DNA of 64,000 nucleotides from Rathayibacter sp. VKM Ac-2856 (lineage in GTDB: Bacteria; Actinomycetota; Actinomycetes; Actinomycetales; Microbacteriaceae): NCBI RefSeq assembly GCF_013205055.1, contig NZ_JABMLF010000004.1, positions 310,001-374,000 on the forward strand, written 5' to 3'. How positions within the stretch are numbered: position 1 is the first letter of the stretch; each line of letters starts with the position of its first letter. Made by a program: the position numbers and the translations under genes. Below the pieces are notes generated by a model. That model ran no database searches. It worked only from the letters and a program-made list of their open reading frames with translations, and had not been told where the DNA came from. Below, in pieces: positions 9,184 through 17,460 of the stretch.

Positions 9184-9654
9184 ATGCGCGCGACGGCACT
9201 CGGAGGCGCTCTGGCGCTGGTGGCCGCGATGATGCTCGCGGGCTGCTCCGCACCGGCCCCCGCACCGACGGTGACGGTCTTCGCGACCGTGACGCCGACG
9301 CCGACTCCCGACCCGACCGTCACCGCGGCGCTGCCGCAGTCGACCGCGACGGTGTTCGTGCCCGTGCCGGAGGCGACCGTCAGCTTCACGCCGAACGCGG
9401 TCCCCGTGATCCCGGAGACGGCCTTCGCCGTCGACAACGGCGCGGTGCCGGGTGCGACCGGCGAGCCGACGCGCAACGGCGCCGGCGACATCATCACCTA
9501 CACCGTCGTCGAAGGGGACAGCTTCTTCGACATCGCCCAGCGCTTCGGGATCCCGGTGCAGCAGCTGCTGCGGATGAACCCGGGGGTCGCGGGGGCGGGC
9601 GAGGCGGTCTACATCGGGAACGTCATCAACCTCGACGCGAACTCGCTGGGCTGA
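9184..9654 (+). CDS. LysM-domain lipoprotein
   Basis: 156 residues. A lipoprotein signal peptide with lipobox LAGC (cysteine about residue 20) is followed by a Thr/Pro/Val-rich linker of about 80 residues and a C-terminal LysM domain (about 105-152: YTVVEGDSFFDIAQRFGIPVQQLL and NVINLD). It should be tethered to the membrane and bind peptidoglycan. ATG 9184 follows GAGGGGGAG; a -10-like TAGGGT lies at 9136-9141. No enzymatic domain is seen. Confidence 0.9.
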   Translation: MRATALGGALALVAAMMLAGCSAPAPAPTVTVFATVTPTPTPDPTVTAALPQSTATVFVPVPEATVSFTPNAVPVIPETAFAVDNGAVPGATGEPTRNGAGDIITYTVVEGDSFFDIAQRFGIPVQQLLRMNPGVAGAGEAVYIGNVINLDANSLG

Positions 9655-9718
9655 GCCGCTCGAGCGGTGCCGAGGGCCGCGAGGCCGAGCGCCGCGGTGC
9701 TGAGCGAGGGGCTCGGCG

Positions 9719-9889
9719 CTACTCGGACTTCGGCAGCAGGTGGAAGCCGAGCGCGAGCGACGCCGAGATCATCAGGATGCCGCCGAAGAAGAGGAAGCCG
9801 GCGATGTCGGGCAGCAGGAACGAGTTGCCGAGCACGAGGACCCCGCCGAGGAAGAGCACGAAAGAGAGGACGACGCCCAGACCAGTCAT
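9719..9889 (-). CDS. Small two-helix membrane protein
   Basis: A 56-residue frame starting MTGLGVVLSFVLFLGGVLVL and ending HLLPKSE. It has two hydrophobic segments (about 4-20 and 31-50) joined by NSFLLPDIAG. Codon bias matches the neighbours. Its stop falls just downstream of the LysM gene (convergent). Function unknown; conserved small membrane proteins of this shape are common in Actinobacteria. Confidence 0.7.
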   Translation of the reverse strand: MTGLGVVLSFVLFLGGVLVLGNSFLLPDIAGFLFFGGILMISASLALGFHLLPKSE

Positions 9890-9961
9890 GCGTTCATCGT
9901 ACGGGGCTCTCGGCGCGAAGGGGCTCCCGCCGGTGCGGGGCCGGGCGGGGGCGTGCGCGGC

Positions 9962-10657
9962 TCAGGGCAGCAGGAGTGCGCGCAGCTCGTCGGCGCCGGA
10001 CGCCACCGCGATCGTGCCGACCGCCTCGATCGGCGAGCCGTAGCCCCACTCGACCATGATCGTCGGGACCCCGTGCGCGGCGGCGCCGAGGACGTCGTGC
10101 TCGCGGTCGCCGACCATGACGGGCGTGGAGAGGTCGACGCCGATCTCGCGGAGTCGGCGCAGCGCCTCCTCGACCACGTCCGCCTTGGCGCTGCGGACCT
10201 CGTCCTCCGATGCTCCGCAGATCACCGTGAAGTGCTGCGCGAGGCCGTAGTGCTCGAGGATCCGGCGGGCGGCCGACTCCGGCTTCGAGGTGGCGAGCGA
10301 GAGCGGGACGCCGGCGGCGGCGATGCTCGCCAGCAGCTCCGGGAGGCCGGGGTAGACGCTCGAGTCGAAGAGCCCGCCGGCGTTGTAGCGGCGGCGGTAG
10401 ACCACCAGGGCGGCCTGCGACTCCTCGACGCTCATCCCGCCGAGCTCGCGGAAGGCGTCGAGCAGCGGCGGCCCGACGTAGGCGAGCAGCTCGGCGGGGG
10501 TGGGCACCGGGCGGCCGAGCTCGACGAACGTGTCGGCGAGGGTGCCGGTGATGCCGGGCGCCGAGTCGGTGATCGTGCCGTCGAGGTCGAAGAGGATGCA
10601 GGTCCAGGTCGCTTCGAGGCCGGGCTGCGCGTCGGGCGCGAGGGTGGTGTCGGACAT
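9962..10657 (-). CDS. HAD family phosphatase, phosphoglycolate-phosphatase-like
   Basis: 231 residues. HAD motif I FDLDGTITDS (nucleophile and acid Asp), motif II/III LATSKPE and motif IV MVGDREHDVLGA are all present, with a helical cap between motifs I and II, as in Gph/PgmB-type enzymes. ATG 10657 is chosen because GCAGGAG precedes it; a longer frame to 10720 has no ribosome site. Substrate cannot be predicted; general phosphomonoesterase is likely. It precedes nothing in its own operon and follows the SseB gene by 65 bp. Confidence 0.85.
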   Translation of the reverse strand: MSDTTLAPDAQPGLEATWTCILFDLDGTITDSAPGITGTLADTFVELGRPVPTPAELLAYVGPPLLDAFRELGGMSVEESQAALVVYRRRYNAGGLFDSSVYPGLPELLASIAAAGVPLSLATSKPESAARRILEHYGLAQHFTVICGASEDEVRSAKADVVEEALRRLREIGVDLSTPVMVGDREHDVLGAAAHGVPTIMVEWGYGSPIEAVGTIAVASGADELRALLLP

Positions 10658-10721
10658 GGCGGGCTCCTGCCCTCGGAGGGACGTCGTGATCCCGGCGGAG
10701 TGCCCCGTCGGGGGGAACACT

Positions 10722-11159
10722 CTACGGGGCCGGGGCGTCGAGGGACTGCTCGATGAACGACCGGGCGACGACCTGGGCGATCGAGCCCGCGTCGAGCTGG
10801 ACGGCGACGAAGTCGGCGGTGCGGATGAGGGCGAAGGCCTCGCGGCCGGGCAGCACCAGCATCTGCACGCGCGGGTGCTGCTGCCGGGGGACGGCGGCGC
10901 GCAGCTCGTCGGTCGAGGTGAAGAGGGGGAGCACCTGCTCGCCGGTGGTCGTCGCGACGACCCGCACCTGCGGCACTCCGCCGGGCTGCGAGCCGGTCAC
11001 GTCGACGACGAGCGAGCCCTCGAGGCAGGCGGTGAGCAGGCGCTGCACGCGCTCCGGCGTCGCGTCGGCGACCAGGGCCTCGAGCGCCTCGCGTGCCGCC
11101 GCGTTGCGGTAGGGACCGGGTCTCGACGGGCGGGCAGGGGGTCCGTTCCTCCGGGGCAT
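10722..11159 (-). CDS. SseB N-terminal-domain protein
   Basis: 145 residues. The region from about 35 to 140 matches the SseB-type fold common in Actinobacteria: LLTACLEGSLVVDV, VLPLFTSTDELRA and a C-terminal LDAGSI. No signal peptide or membrane segment. In Gram-negatives SseB is a type III secretion protein, but the actinobacterial family is of unknown function. Same strand as the HAD gene, likely co-transcribed. Confidence 0.75.
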   Translation of the reverse strand: MPRRNGPPARPSRPGPYRNAAAREALEALVADATPERVQRLLTACLEGSLVVDVTGSQPGGVPQVRVVATTTGEQVLPLFTSTDELRAAVPRQQHPRVQMLVLPGREAFALIRTADFVAVQLDAGSIAQVVARSFIEQSLDAPAP

Positions 11160-11345
11160 CCCCTCACGGTATCCGGGATCGCGCCATGTCTCGAATCAGT
11201 CGCGACAATCGTGCCCATTCGATGTCGATGTGGGCTATACGACGATTGGCGGGGACATGAGCCGATTCTCAGAGGATTGCGCGCTCTTATCCTGAGTATC
11301 GGCGCAGATCGCGGCGGAGATTCGCGCGAATGGCAGGGATAAGCG

Positions 11346-11374
11346 TTCACCCGCCGATGAGAACGGGGTAATGT
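11346..11374 (+). promoter_or_regulatory. Promoter of lsr2
   Basis: TTCACC (11346-11351), a 17-nt spacer and TAATGT (11369-11374) give a plausible promoter 31 nt before the lsr2 start. AGGAGG lies 6 nt upstream of the GTG, so this mRNA has a leader. Confidence 0.55.
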
Positions 11375-11405
11375 CTTCTTCTGTCAGTGACATCCAGGAG
11401 GAAAA

Positions 11406-11747
11406 GTGGCCCAGAAGATCACGCTTGTCGACGATATCGACGGAACCCCTATCGATTCCGGAGACGGCGGCACCGTCCGCTTCAGCATCGACGGAGCCAA
11501 CTACGAGATCGACCTCGGACCGGACAACATCGCCGAGCTGCACTCCGCGCTCGAGAAGTTCGTCTCCAACGGCCGCCGCGTCGGATCGCGTCCGGCTGCG
11601 GCCGCGTCGGTCGCCTCGGCGTCCAAGAGCGACCCGAAGCAGCTGAAGGCCGTCCGCGAGTGGGCGAACGCCAACGGACACCAGGTCTCGGACCGCGGGC
11701 GCATCCCCGCCGAGGTCCAGGCGGCCTACGCGGCCGCTCACAAGTAG
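11406..11747 (+). CDS. lsr2: Lsr2 nucleoid-associated protein
   Basis: 113-residue H-NS-like DNA-bridging protein. The N-terminal half (MAQKITLVDDIDGT through about residue 60) is the dimer/oligomer domain; a flexible Ala/Ser linker follows; the C-terminal domain (about 75-113) is VREWANANGHQVSDRGRIP with the RGR AT-hook-like motif that inserts in the minor groove of AT-rich DNA. GTG start with strong AGGAGG. A terminator follows. Lsr2 normally silences horizontally acquired AT-rich genes. Confidence 0.96.
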   Translation: MAQKITLVDDIDGTPIDSGDGGTVRFSIDGANYEIDLGPDNIAELHSALEKFVSNGRRVGSRPAAAASVASASKSDPKQLKAVREWANANGHQVSDRGRIPAEVQAAYAAAHK

Positions 11748-11790
11748 AGCCGGGCGGCACGGGGAGCGCGATCGCGCTCCCGCCGTCGAG

Positions 11791-11823
11791 AGGCCCCGTC
11801 GATCCGTCGGCGGGGCCTTTCTC
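11791..11823 (+). terminator. Intrinsic terminator of lsr2
   Basis: Inverted repeat AGGCCCCG (11791-11798) and CGGGGCCT (11811-11818) followed by TTTCTCC. A second GC hairpin GGGAGCGCGATCGCGCTCCC lies just upstream at 11762-11781. Confidence 0.7.
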
Positions 11824-11885
11824 CTGCTCTTCGTGAGAGCGCTTCCTTTTCGGCGCTAATACCCTGGAAAGGGGGACGCGGATCT

Positions 11886-12581
11886 CTAGAAGAGGCGCGT
11901 GTGCGAATCGTCGACGCCGCGCATCGACTCGTAGTCGAGGACCACGCAGCGGATTCCGCGGTCCTGCGCGAGGGTCCTCGCCTGCGGCTTGATCTCCTGC
12001 GCCGCGAAGACTCCGGTCACCGGTGAGAGGTGCGGATCGCGATTCATCAGCTCGAGATAGCGGGTGAGCTGCTCGACTCCGTCGATCTCGCCGCGGCGCT
12101 TGATCTCGACCGCGACGGCCGCTCCCGAGGAATCGCGGGCGAGGATGTCGACCGGGCCGATCGCCGTCATGTACTCGCGCCGGACGAGGGTGTGGCCCTC
12201 GCCGAGGAGATCGATCTGCTCGGCCAGCAGGCGCTGTAGATGCGCCTCGACGCCGTCCTTGACGAGGCCGGGATCCACGCCGAGCTCGTGCGCGGAGTCG
12301 TGCAGGATCTCGTGGATCGAGACCACGAGGGCGTCGCCGGTCTTGCGGTGCGAGACGGTCCACTGCTCGAGGACGCCGGTGGCCTTCGCGTCCTCGTCGG
12401 GCTCGCCGGTGGTGAGCGTGCAGGGCGGGCTCATCCAGTTCAGCGGCTTGTAGGAGCCGCCGTCCGAGTGCACGAGGACGCTGCCGTCGGCCTTGACCAG
12501 CAGGAGTCGGGTGGCGAGGGGGAGGTGGGCGCTGAGACGGCCGGTGTAGTCGACGGAGCAGCGCGCGATGACGAGACGCAC
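11886..12581 (-). CDS. nucS: Endonuclease NucS (mismatch-specific)
   Basis: 231 residues, normal length. NucS cuts mismatched DNA and provides mismatch repair in Actinobacteria that lack MutS/MutL. The C-terminal nuclease domain shows VDILARD and AVEIKRR (metal-binding Asp, Glu, Lys) then [14 protein letters not shown]; the N-terminal half carries the dimer/DNA-binding domain starting [19 protein letters not shown] 12581 is chosen because family members start there and TATCCT lies 6 nt upstream; the open frame runs on to 12839 into repeat DNA. Confidence 0.95.
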   Translation of the reverse strand: MRLVIARCSVDYTGRLSAHLPLATRLLLVKADGSVLVHSDGGSYKPLNWMSPPCTLTTGEPDEDAKATGVLEQWTVSHRKTGDALVVSIHEILHDSAHELGVDPGLVKDGVEAHLQRLLAEQIDLLGEGHTLVRREYMTAIGPVDILARDSSGAAVAVEIKRRGEIDGVEQLTRYLELMNRDPHLSPVTGVFAAQEIKPQARTLAQDRGIRCVVLDYESMRGVDDSHTRLF

Positions 12582-12587
12582 CCGTCG

Positions 12588-12593
12588 AGGATA
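12588..12593 (-). promoter_or_regulatory. -10 box of nucS, leaderless start
   Basis: On the minus strand TATCCT is followed by CGACGG and the GTG start, the same 6-nt spacing seen at other genes here. Confidence 0.6.
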
Positions 12594-12626
12594 GACGGCA
12601 GGGGTCGGGAGCGGTCGGACGGGGTG

Positions 12627-12900
12627 GGTCTCGATACGCCCCTTCGGGGCTACTCGACCAGCATGGAGGGGGCCCTGCGGGGCTGGGCGACCGACATGGA
12701 GGGGGCCCTGCGGGGCTGGGCGATCGGCGTGGTGGGCGGGGCGGCTCGACAGGCGTGGAGGGCGGGCGTCCCATGCTGATCGAGTAGCCCGCGGAGCGGG
12801 CGTATCGAGATCCGGCCGGGTGGGGACGTGGGTCTGCATGCCCCGACTGTCGGCGATGGTGGGTCTCGATACGCCCCTGCGGGGCTACTCGACCAGCATG
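12627..12900. repeat. REP-like element cluster (three full copies plus fragments)
   Basis: Copies at 12627-12665 (forward), 12772-12813 (inverted) and 12862-12900 (forward), with two truncated copies between them that keep only the CCCTGCGGGGCTGG core. It fills the gap between the nucS promoter and the MFS gene 3' end. Confidence 0.85.
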
Positions 12901-12909
12901 GGGGCGGGG

Positions 12910-14145
12910 CTACTCGACCGGCAGGGAGGGGGCAGGGGCCTTCTGCGGGCGGGCGGCGGGGGAGGCGAGGCCGGCCAGGACGACGAGGGCGAGGACCAGG
13001 AAGAGGGCGTTCAGGAGGCCGACGTGCTCGCCGAGGAAGCCGATCGCGGGCGGTCCGACGAGGAAGGCGACGTAGCCGAGCATCGCGACGGCGCTGACGC
13101 GGGCCGCGGAGTGCGGACCCTCGGCCGCGGCGGACATGCCGACCGGGAAGCCGAGCGAGCAGCCGAGCCCCCAGGCGACCGCGCCAACGATGACGAGGCC
13201 GTCGACCGGCGCCAGGATGAAGAGCAGGATGCCGACGATGGCGAGGCCCGCCGAGCCGCGGAGCACCGGCACCCGGCCGAAGCGGTCGAGCACGGGGCCG
13301 CCGAGCACGCGGCCGACGGTCATCGCGGCGACGAAGACGCCGAAGACGACGGCGGCGGTGGTCTTGTCCGTGCCGTGGCCGTCCACCATCGCGAGGGTCA
13401 GCCAGTCGTTGGCCGATCCCTCCGCGAAGGCCATGCCCAGCATGATCAGGCCGATCAGCACGAGGCGGCGGTCGCGCCAGACGCCGAGCGAGGCGGCGAC
13501 GCGCTCGCGGACCGGGGCCTTCGCCGTGGTCGCGACGCCGGCGGTGTCGAGCTCCTGGCGGACCGGGACGAAGCGGATCGCGACGACCGCGGTGACGACC
13601 ACGACGACCGCGACGCCGCAGAGGTGGGCGGCGACCGGCACGGCGAGCGCGGAGGCGGCGGCGCCGACGATCGCGCCGGCGACCGTGCCGAGGCTGAAGA
13701 AGGCGTGGAAGAGGGGGAGCAGCGTCTTGCCGAAGGCCTTCTCGTTCGCGGAGCCCTCGACGTTCATCATGACGTCGACCGCGCCGTTGCCGAAGCCCAG
13801 CAGCACCATGCCCGCGAAGGCGAGCGGGAGGGCGCCGAAGGTGTCCGCGGCGAGACCCAGGAGTGCGAGACCGGACGCGCAGACCGTGAGCCCGGCGACC
13901 ATGCCGCGGCGGGCGCCGAGTGCCGACATGATCGCGGTGGACAGGCTCAGGCCGACGATCGCGCCGATCGACATCGAGAGGATGAGGAGGCCGACGCCCG
14001 AGGTCGGGAGCTGAAGCTCGTCGCGGATCGCGGGGGTGCGCGAGACCCAGGTCGCGATCGAGAGGCCGCTCAGCACGAAGATCGTGAAGACGGCGTTCCG
14101 CCAGGAGACGAGCTGGGGGCGGCTGAGGGCGGAGGTCGAGGTCAT
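12910..14145 (-). CDS. MFS transporter
   Basis: 411 residues with about 12 hydrophobic segments, starting TIFVLSGLSIATWVSRTPAIRDEL; this opening and the FGNGAVDVMMNVEG segment resemble the FucP/YbjJ-like MFS exporters found in Actinobacteria. Conserved loop GARRG after TM2 and DRFGRVPVLRG mid-protein fit MFS motif A. ATG 14145 is preferred; a longer frame to 14286 would cross the operator and add a poorly structured tail. It is divergent from a LacI regulator with a palindromic operator between them, so control by that regulator is likely. Substrate unknown. Confidence 0.88.
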   Translation of the reverse strand: MTSTSALSRPQLVSWRNAVFTIFVLSGLSIATWVSRTPAIRDELQLPTSGVGLLILSMSIGAIVGLSLSTAIMSALGARRGMVAGLTVCASGLALLGLAADTFGALPLAFAGMVLLGFGNGAVDVMMNVEGSANEKAFGKTLLPLFHAFFSLGTVAGAIVGAAASALAVPVAAHLCGVAVVVVVTAVVAIRFVPVRQELDTAGVATTAKAPVRERVAASLGVWRDRRLVLIGLIMLGMAFAEGSANDWLTLAMVDGHGTDKTTAAVVFGVFVAAMTVGRVLGGPVLDRFGRVPVLRGSAGLAIVGILLFILAPVDGLVIVGAVAWGLGCSLGFPVGMSAAAEGPHSAARVSAVAMLGYVAFLVGPPAIGFLGEHVGLLNALFLVLALVVLAGLASPAARPQKAPAPSLPVE

Positions 14146-14229
14146 GCGGAGGTTCTGGCTGATCGCGGGGCGGTCGGAGGCGGCGCGATCGACGGCGACT
14201 CGGCGGGGGATCCGGGCGGGGACCCCGTG

Positions 14230-14245
14230 ATCGAATCGATTCGAT
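14230..14245. promoter_or_regulatory. Putative LacI-family operator
   Basis: ATCGAATCGATTCGAT is a perfect 16-bp palindrome centred on CG with core AATCGATT, the standard layout of LacI-family sites. It lies between the divergent MFS gene (start 14145) and LacI gene (start 14334); TAAGCT about 14 bp downstream could be the -10 box of the regulator gene. Confidence 0.7.
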
Positions 14246-14333
14246 GCGGGCCGGTCTAAGCTATCCGGAACGCCGGGACCGGTCAAGGACGCGTCGCCGG
14301 GCGCGGGTCGCAGGGCCCGGGACGAGGAGCACC

Positions 14334-15470
14334 GTGGAGTCGAGCAGCACCGAGGCGAGCCGGGCCGAGGGGTCAGGCGTGGCCGAGTCGGGCACCGCCG
14401 GGGCGCCGGGCGCCGCCGAGGCGCCGGCGTCGCGGCCGACCCTCGCGCGGGTGGCGCGCCGGGCGGGCGTGTCGCCCTCGACCGCCTCCCTCGTCTTCAG
14501 TGGTGCCGGGCCGGTCGCGGCCGCGACGCGGGAGCGGGTGCTGCAGGCCGCCGCCGAGCTCGACTACGCGGGGCCGGATCCGCGCGCGCAGTCGCTGCGG
14601 CGCGGTCGCTCGGGCATCGTCGGGGTCGTCGTCGACGAGCGGGTGCTGCACGCCTTCCGTGATCCGATCAAGATCGCGATGCTCGACGGGATCGCCGATG
14701 TGCTCGGCGGGGCCGACGCGGGCATCCTGCTGCTCACCGAGACCGAGGGCGGATCGGGACTGCTGGCGACGGCGCCGGTGGACGCGATGATCCTGGTCGG
14801 CTGCAGCCCCTCCGTCGACGACTCGGTGGCGGTGCTGCGGCGCCGCGGCGTGCCGGTCGTGGTGGTCGAGGGTGTCTCCGATCTCGGGGCGGCCGTCGTG
14901 TCGCTCGACAACCGGGAGGCGACGCGGACGCTGGCCGAGCACCTGCGCGGGCTCGGGCACGAGCGCGTCGCCGTCGTCTCGCTCCCCTTCGCCAAGGACC
15001 GCCGGCGCGGGCCCATCCCCGCCGACTGGCGCTCGAGCCCGAGCATCACGGCGGTCGAGCGGCTGTTGGGGGCGCAGGACGTGTTCGGCGATCCGCTCGT
15101 CGTCGCCGCGGGTGCGAGCACCGTGGACGAGGGCACGGCGGCCGGGCGGGCGCTGCTCGAGGTCGACGAGCCGCCGACGGCCGTGATCGCGCAGAGCGAC
15201 CTGCTGGCGGCCGGGGTCATCCTCGCCGCCGAGCAGCTCGGGCTGCGGGTGCCGGCCGACGTGTCGGTGGTCGGCTTCGACGGCGTGCAGGTGCCGGGGC
15301 TCGCCGGCGAGTACGACCTGACGACGATGGCGCAGCCCGCGGTGGAGAAGGGCCGGGCGGCGGCGCGCGCCGTGCTCGCGATGATCGCGGGCGACGAGGC
15401 CGAGCCGGTCTGCTTCGAGGCCGTCTTCCATCGCGGGACGACGAGCGCGCCCCCGCGCTCGGAGCGCTGA
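14334..15470 (+). CDS. LacI family transcriptional regulator
   Basis: 378 residues. After an unusual Ala/Ser/Glu-rich tail of about 33 residues comes the LacI HTH (PTLARVARRAGVSPSTASLVF, about 34-55, hinge near 85) and a periplasmic-binding-protein-like effector domain ending in VSVVGFDGVQVPGLAGEYDLTTM. GTG 14334 is supported by GAGGAGC; the frame is open up to 14244. The palindrome upstream suggests autoregulation and control of the divergent MFS exporter. Effector unknown. Confidence 0.9.
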   Translation: MESSSTEASRAEGSGVAESGTAGAPGAAEAPASRPTLARVARRAGVSPSTASLVFSGAGPVAAATRERVLQAAAELDYAGPDPRAQSLRRGRSGIVGVVVDERVLHAFRDPIKIAMLDGIADVLGGADAGILLLTETEGGSGLLATAPVDAMILVGCSPSVDDSVAVLRRRGVPVVVVEGVSDLGAAVVSLDNREATRTLAEHLRGLGHERVAVVSLPFAKDRRRGPIPADWRSSPSITAVERLLGAQDVFGDPLVVAAGASTVDEGTAAGRALLEVDEPPTAVIAQSDLLAAGVILAAEQLGLRVPADVSVVGFDGVQVPGLAGEYDLTTMAQPAVEKGRAAARAVLAMIAGDEAEPVCFEAVFHRGTTSAPPRSER

Positions 15471-15477
15471 TCCCCCT

Positions 15478-15540
15478 CCGCGAGATGCCACTTGTGCACG
15501 GTTTTCACGGCGTGTCGCGTGCACAAGTGGCATCTCGCGG
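15478..15540. repeat. Perfect 23-bp inverted repeat (hairpin)
   Basis: Left arm 15478-15500 (contains GAGATGCCACTTGTGCAC) and right arm 15518-15540 are exact reverse complements, with a 17-nt loop. It follows the LacI stop by 7 bp and lies 75 bp from the MATE gene 3' end, so it could work as a two-way terminator; there is no T tract. Confidence 0.85.
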
Positions 15541-15614
15541 CGGGGGGAAAGCTCGGGGGGTGCCGGGAGTTGTGCACAGGGTTGTCCACAGGGTGTTCGA
15601 AACTTCGTTCGAGG

Positions 15615-16928
15615 TCAGCGGAGCCAGGCGTCGCTGCGGAAGCGGAGGCCGAGGGTGGCCGCGCGGGCGCCCAGGTAGCCGACGGCGTAGGCGATCCAGA
15701 GGGCCAGGAGGCGCTGATCCGCGGGCGCGAGGGGCGCGAGGAGGGCCAGCGGGGCGAGGACGGCGAGGTTCACGAGGCCGCTGAGGGCGAGGTAGCGGCC
15801 GTCGCCGGCGCCGATCAGGATGCCGTCGAGGACGAAGACGAGGCCGCCGAGCGGGGCGGTCAGGCCGACCACGACGAGGGCGGCGGGGAGCAGCCGGAGC
15901 ACCTGCGGGTCGCTGGAGAAGACGAACGGGAGCACTCCGCTGGTCGCCACGATCACGGCGCCGAGGACGACTCCGGCACCGATTCCCCAGGTCAGGCAGC
16001 GTTTCGCCACCGCGCGCGCTCGGGCGTGATCGCCCTCGCCGAGCAGGCGGCCGAGGAGCGCCTGCGCCGCGATCGCCACCGCGTCGAGGGCGAAGGCGAC
16101 CGTGGAGAACAGCGTCATCGCGACCTGGAAGGCTCCGAGCTCCTCGGCGCCGAGCGAGCCGGCGACCGCGACGGCGACGAGGATCGCGGCGCGCAGGGAC
16201 GCCGTGCGCAGGAGCATCCAGCCGCCCGAGCCTGCGGAGGCGCGGACACCGGCCGCGTGCGGGCGGACGGGCGCGCCGACGCGGCGGGCGAGGCGCAGCG
16301 CGATCGCCGCATAGGCGCCGAACATCGCCCACTGGGCCACGACCGTCCCCAGGGCGGACCCGGTTATCCCCAGGCCGACGGGGTAGATCAGCACGGCGTT
16401 CAGGCCCGCGTTCACCGCGAATCCGCCGCCCGCGATGATCAGCGGAGTGCGGGTGTCCTGGAAGCCGCGGAGCAGTCCGGTGAGGGCGAAGACGCCGAGC
16501 ATCGCGGGGATCCCGGCCATGCTCACGGCGAGGTAGCGGACGCCCGCGTCGGCGACCGCGGGCTCCGCGCCGAAGAGGCCGATGAGGGCCGGGGCGGCGA
16601 TCGCGCCGGCCACGGCGATGACGGCGCCGAGGCCGAGTGCGAGCCAGCCGCCGTCGATCCCGGCGGCCACCGCGCGGCGCTCGTCGCCCTCGCCGAGCGC
16701 GCGGCCGACGCGGGGGGTCGTGCTGTAGGCGAGGAAGACCATCAGGCCGACGATCGTCTGCAGCACCGCGCCGCCGAGGGCGAGGCCGGCGAGCGGCACG
16801 GCGCCGAGGTGGCCGACGAGGGCGGAGTCGGTGAGCAGGAACAGCGGCTCGGCGATCAGCGCTCCGAGCGCGGGCACGGCGAGCCGCAGGATGCTGCGGT
16901 CGAGGGTGCGGCGGTCGGCGGTGGTCAC
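15615..16928 (-). CDS. MATE family efflux transporter
   Basis: 437 residues with about 12 membrane segments in two related halves. It opens ILRLAVPALGALIAEPLFLLTDSALVGHLG, the standard MatE start, and the second MatE repeat starts near ILVAVAVAGSLGAEELGAFQVAMTL. Related to the DinF branch. GTG 16928 overlaps the stop of the DUF1801 gene (GTGA), which fixes the start and shows coupling. Predicted Na+- or H+-driven export of drugs or metabolites. Confidence 0.9.
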   Translation of the reverse strand: MTTADRRTLDRSILRLAVPALGALIAEPLFLLTDSALVGHLGAVPLAGLALGGAVLQTIVGLMVFLAYSTTPRVGRALGEGDERRAVAAGIDGGWLALGLGAVIAVAGAIAAPALIGLFGAEPAVADAGVRYLAVSMAGIPAMLGVFALTGLLRGFQDTRTPLIIAGGGFAVNAGLNAVLIYPVGLGITGSALGTVVAQWAMFGAYAAIALRLARRVGAPVRPHAAGVRASAGSGGWMLLRTASLRAAILVAVAVAGSLGAEELGAFQVAMTLFSTVAFALDAVAIAAQALLGRLLGEGDHARARAVAKRCLTWGIGAGVVLGAVIVATSGVLPFVFSSDPQVLRLLPAALVVVGLTAPLGGLVFVLDGILIGAGDGRYLALSGLVNLAVLAPLALLAPLAPADQRLLALWIAYAVGYLGARAATLGLRFRSDAWLR

Positions 16929-17362
16929 CGCTCGACGGTAGCGGGACGGGAGGGCGCGGGGATCACCGGGGGGTGCTCGCCGTCGGGCCGCGCCGGGCCG
17001 ACCGCGGCGAGCCACTGGCGCAGGAGCGGGAGGAGCGCGGCCGGGTCCTCGTCGGCGTCGAGGGCGCGGACGGCGCGGTCCGGTGCGCGCCGGTCGAGGC
17101 GGTCGTCGTCGAGGACGGGCGCGAGACCGTCGGTCCGCGGCGCGGCTCCGCGGTGCAGGATCACCTCGACGCGGTCACCGGGGCGCAGTCGGAGGGTGAC
17201 GAGGTGCTCGCCGATCGCGTAGCTCGGGGCGTTCCATTTCACGGACTCGACCAGCCGCTCGTCGGCGGCGAGCACCGCCTCGCGCAGCCGCTCGATCTGC
17301 GCGCGGCGGGGGTGGTCCATCGCGTCGACGTGCCGGGTGGCGGCGGGGTTCAGCCGGGTCAT
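16925..17362 (-). CDS. DUF1801 domain protein
   Basis: 145 residues. The DUF1801 (YdhG/iron-chaperone-like) pattern is visible: HPRRAQIERLREAVLAADERLVESVKWNAPSYAIGEHLVTL in parts, with the WNAPSY core near residue 43. The C-terminal 50 residues are less conserved. ATG 17362 is chosen since frames beyond lack a ribosome site. Precedes and overlaps the MATE gene; a functional link is not evident. Confidence 0.8.
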   Translation of the reverse strand: MTRLNPAATRHVDAMDHPRRAQIERLREAVLAADERLVESVKWNAPSYAIGEHLVTLRLRPGDRVEVILHRGAAPRTDGLAPVLDDDRLDRRAPDRAVRALDADEDPAALLPLLRQWLAAVGPARPDGEHPPVIPAPSRPATVER

Positions 17363-17460
17363 GCGCCCACGGTGGCACATCGGGGAGCGGCGGTGGGGTG
17401 CCCCTCGGCGTCGCGCGGTGCCCGGCTACGGTGGAGGCACCTCCGGACGGAACGAGCACC

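Noticed and set aside
12582-12839. Longer NucS frame extending to 12839
   Set aside because: The extra part is translated REP-like repeat and lacks a start signal; the family start is GTG 12581.
14146-14286. Longer start of the MFS gene at 14286
   Set aside because: It would pass through the LacI operator and add a tail with no membrane character.
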